DNA of 64,000 nucleotides from Geodermatophilus sp. YIM 151500 (GTDB lineage Bacteria > Actinomycetota > Actinomycetes > Mycobacteriales > Geodermatophilaceae), in NCBI RefSeq assembly GCF_025716945.1, contig NZ_JAOVZT010000002.1, positions 110,171-174,170 of the forward strand. Direction: 5' to 3'. Position numbers and translations under genes: made by a program. Of the stretch, positions 63,590 through 64,000 are shown piece after piece; position 1 is the stretch's first letter, and the number at the start of each line of letters is the position of its first letter. Below the pieces are notes generated by a model, which was not told the origin of the DNA, searched no databases, and was given only the letters and a program-made list of their open reading frames with translations.

Positions 63590-64000
63590 TCAGTCCGCGG
63601 CGGTGCCGAGCCGCAGCCGGCCCACCAGCGACGAGCCGCCCGGCGTGGCGACCGGCTCCCAGCAGGTGCTCCAGCCGTCGGCGTGCAGCTGCACGATGGC
63701 CGCCCCGAGCAGCGCGCCGAGGTTGAGCGCGGTCGTGGTGGTCACCGCATCGGTGAGGTGCACGTCGACGGCGCCGTCGCCCTCGCCGCCGTACCGCAGC
63801 ACCACGGGGAACTCCGGCAGGGCGGCGCTGGCCACCCGGAAGGCGGCGGCGACCGCCTCGAGCTCGCCGGGGCGGGGCACCAGGTCGGCGGTCGCCCGCC
63901 GCGCGCCCACCAGGTCGCGGGCGCCGTAGGGGAACAGGTCGCCGGCCGGGTCGCGCACCAGCGGGCGGGTGCCGGCGCCGTCGTCCCGCCGGCTCCGGGC
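63590..64000 (-). CDS. Unrecognised protein, 3' part, runs off the window
   Basis: The last 136 codons of a minus-strand gene; the frame is open to the window edge. I do not recognise the family. Visible features: an alpha/beta-looking segment with RDLVGARRATADLVPRPGEL and ALNLGALLGAAIVQLHADGW, Ala/Val-rich helices, no membrane segment. It lies upstream of rmlC on the same strand, 40 bp away, and rmlC has its own -10 box in that gap. A GTG at 63958 could be an internal start, but the frame upstream is equally codon-like. Confidence 0.6.
   Translation of the reverse strand, partial: ARSRRDDGAGTRPLVRDPAGDLFPYGARDLVGARRATADLVPRPGELEAVAAAFRVASAALPEFPVVLRYGGEGDGAVDVHLTDAVTTTTALNLGALLGAAIVQLHADGWSTCWEPVATPGGSSLVGRLRLGTAAD

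Overview
The window is a very GC-rich (about 75%) actinobacterial chromosome segment with densely packed genes and many GTG and some TTG starts. Many genes appear leaderless, with a TAnnnT -10 box about 6 bp before the start codon. Gene content points to an actinomycete with mycobacterium-like envelope genes. The abundant 45-residue DWDGDG repeat proteins suggest Geodermatophilaceae or a relative; that family assignment is inference from memory.

Layout. 1-12.2 kb: acyl-CoA carboxylase beta subunit, birA, a PH-domain membrane protein, sbcD-sbcC, a GtrA-like protein, purK, purE, a pyruvyltransferase-like protein and an acyl-CoA dehydrogenase. As I recall it, this parallels M. tuberculosis Rv3280-Rv3274c, with sbcDC and the pyruvyltransferase inserted. 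12.2-15.1 kb: a cst-type persulfide detoxification group (TauE/SafE exporter, CstB-like dioxygenase-rhodanese, a truncated rhodanese, a CstR-like repressor with a perfect 20-bp operator palindrome). 15-18.4 kb: an F420-type nitroreductase relative and a rifampin-phosphotransferase-like enzyme. 18.4-31.9 kb: a flippase with a GT4, an Emb-type arabinosyltransferase, decaprenyl-phosphate phosphoribosyltransferase, a DUF1028 protein, an acyltransferase with an SGNH hydrolase, a DUF6541 membrane protein and a TIGR03089 protein.

32-36 kb: two secreted peptidoglycan enzymes (amidase, SpoIID/LytB), each with a C-terminal array of 45-residue repeats. 36-44.5 kb: wzm-wzt-glfT1, glfT2 and glf, then wbbL-like and manC, i.e. 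galactan export and synthesis plus linker rhamnosylation. 44.9-48.4 kb: a GT2 with DUF2304 and a second flippase with a GT2. 48.9-59.9 kb: a surface-protein island with a 668-aa repeat protein, an SGNH hydrolase with degenerate repeats, a bactofilin-like protein, a Phd-VapC pair, an SDR, a DNA glycosylase, two tandem repeat-plus-Excalibur proteins and an LPLTG sortase substrate. 59.9-63.6 kb: rmlA, rmlB, rmlD and rmlC for dTDP-rhamnose. The last gene runs off the window.

Read together, most of the window builds a cell envelope. RmlABCD and ManC make activated sugars; WbbL, Glf, GlfT1 and GlfT2 would assemble a linker and galactan; Wzm/Wzt would export it; the phosphoribosyltransferase and Emb would supply and add arabinose. 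A set of otherwise unrelated secreted proteins shares one 45-residue acidic-loop repeat that may anchor them to that wall. The repeat family, its spread over unrelated catalytic domains, and a second KAG-type repeat in the 668-aa protein are the best candidates for something undescribed.
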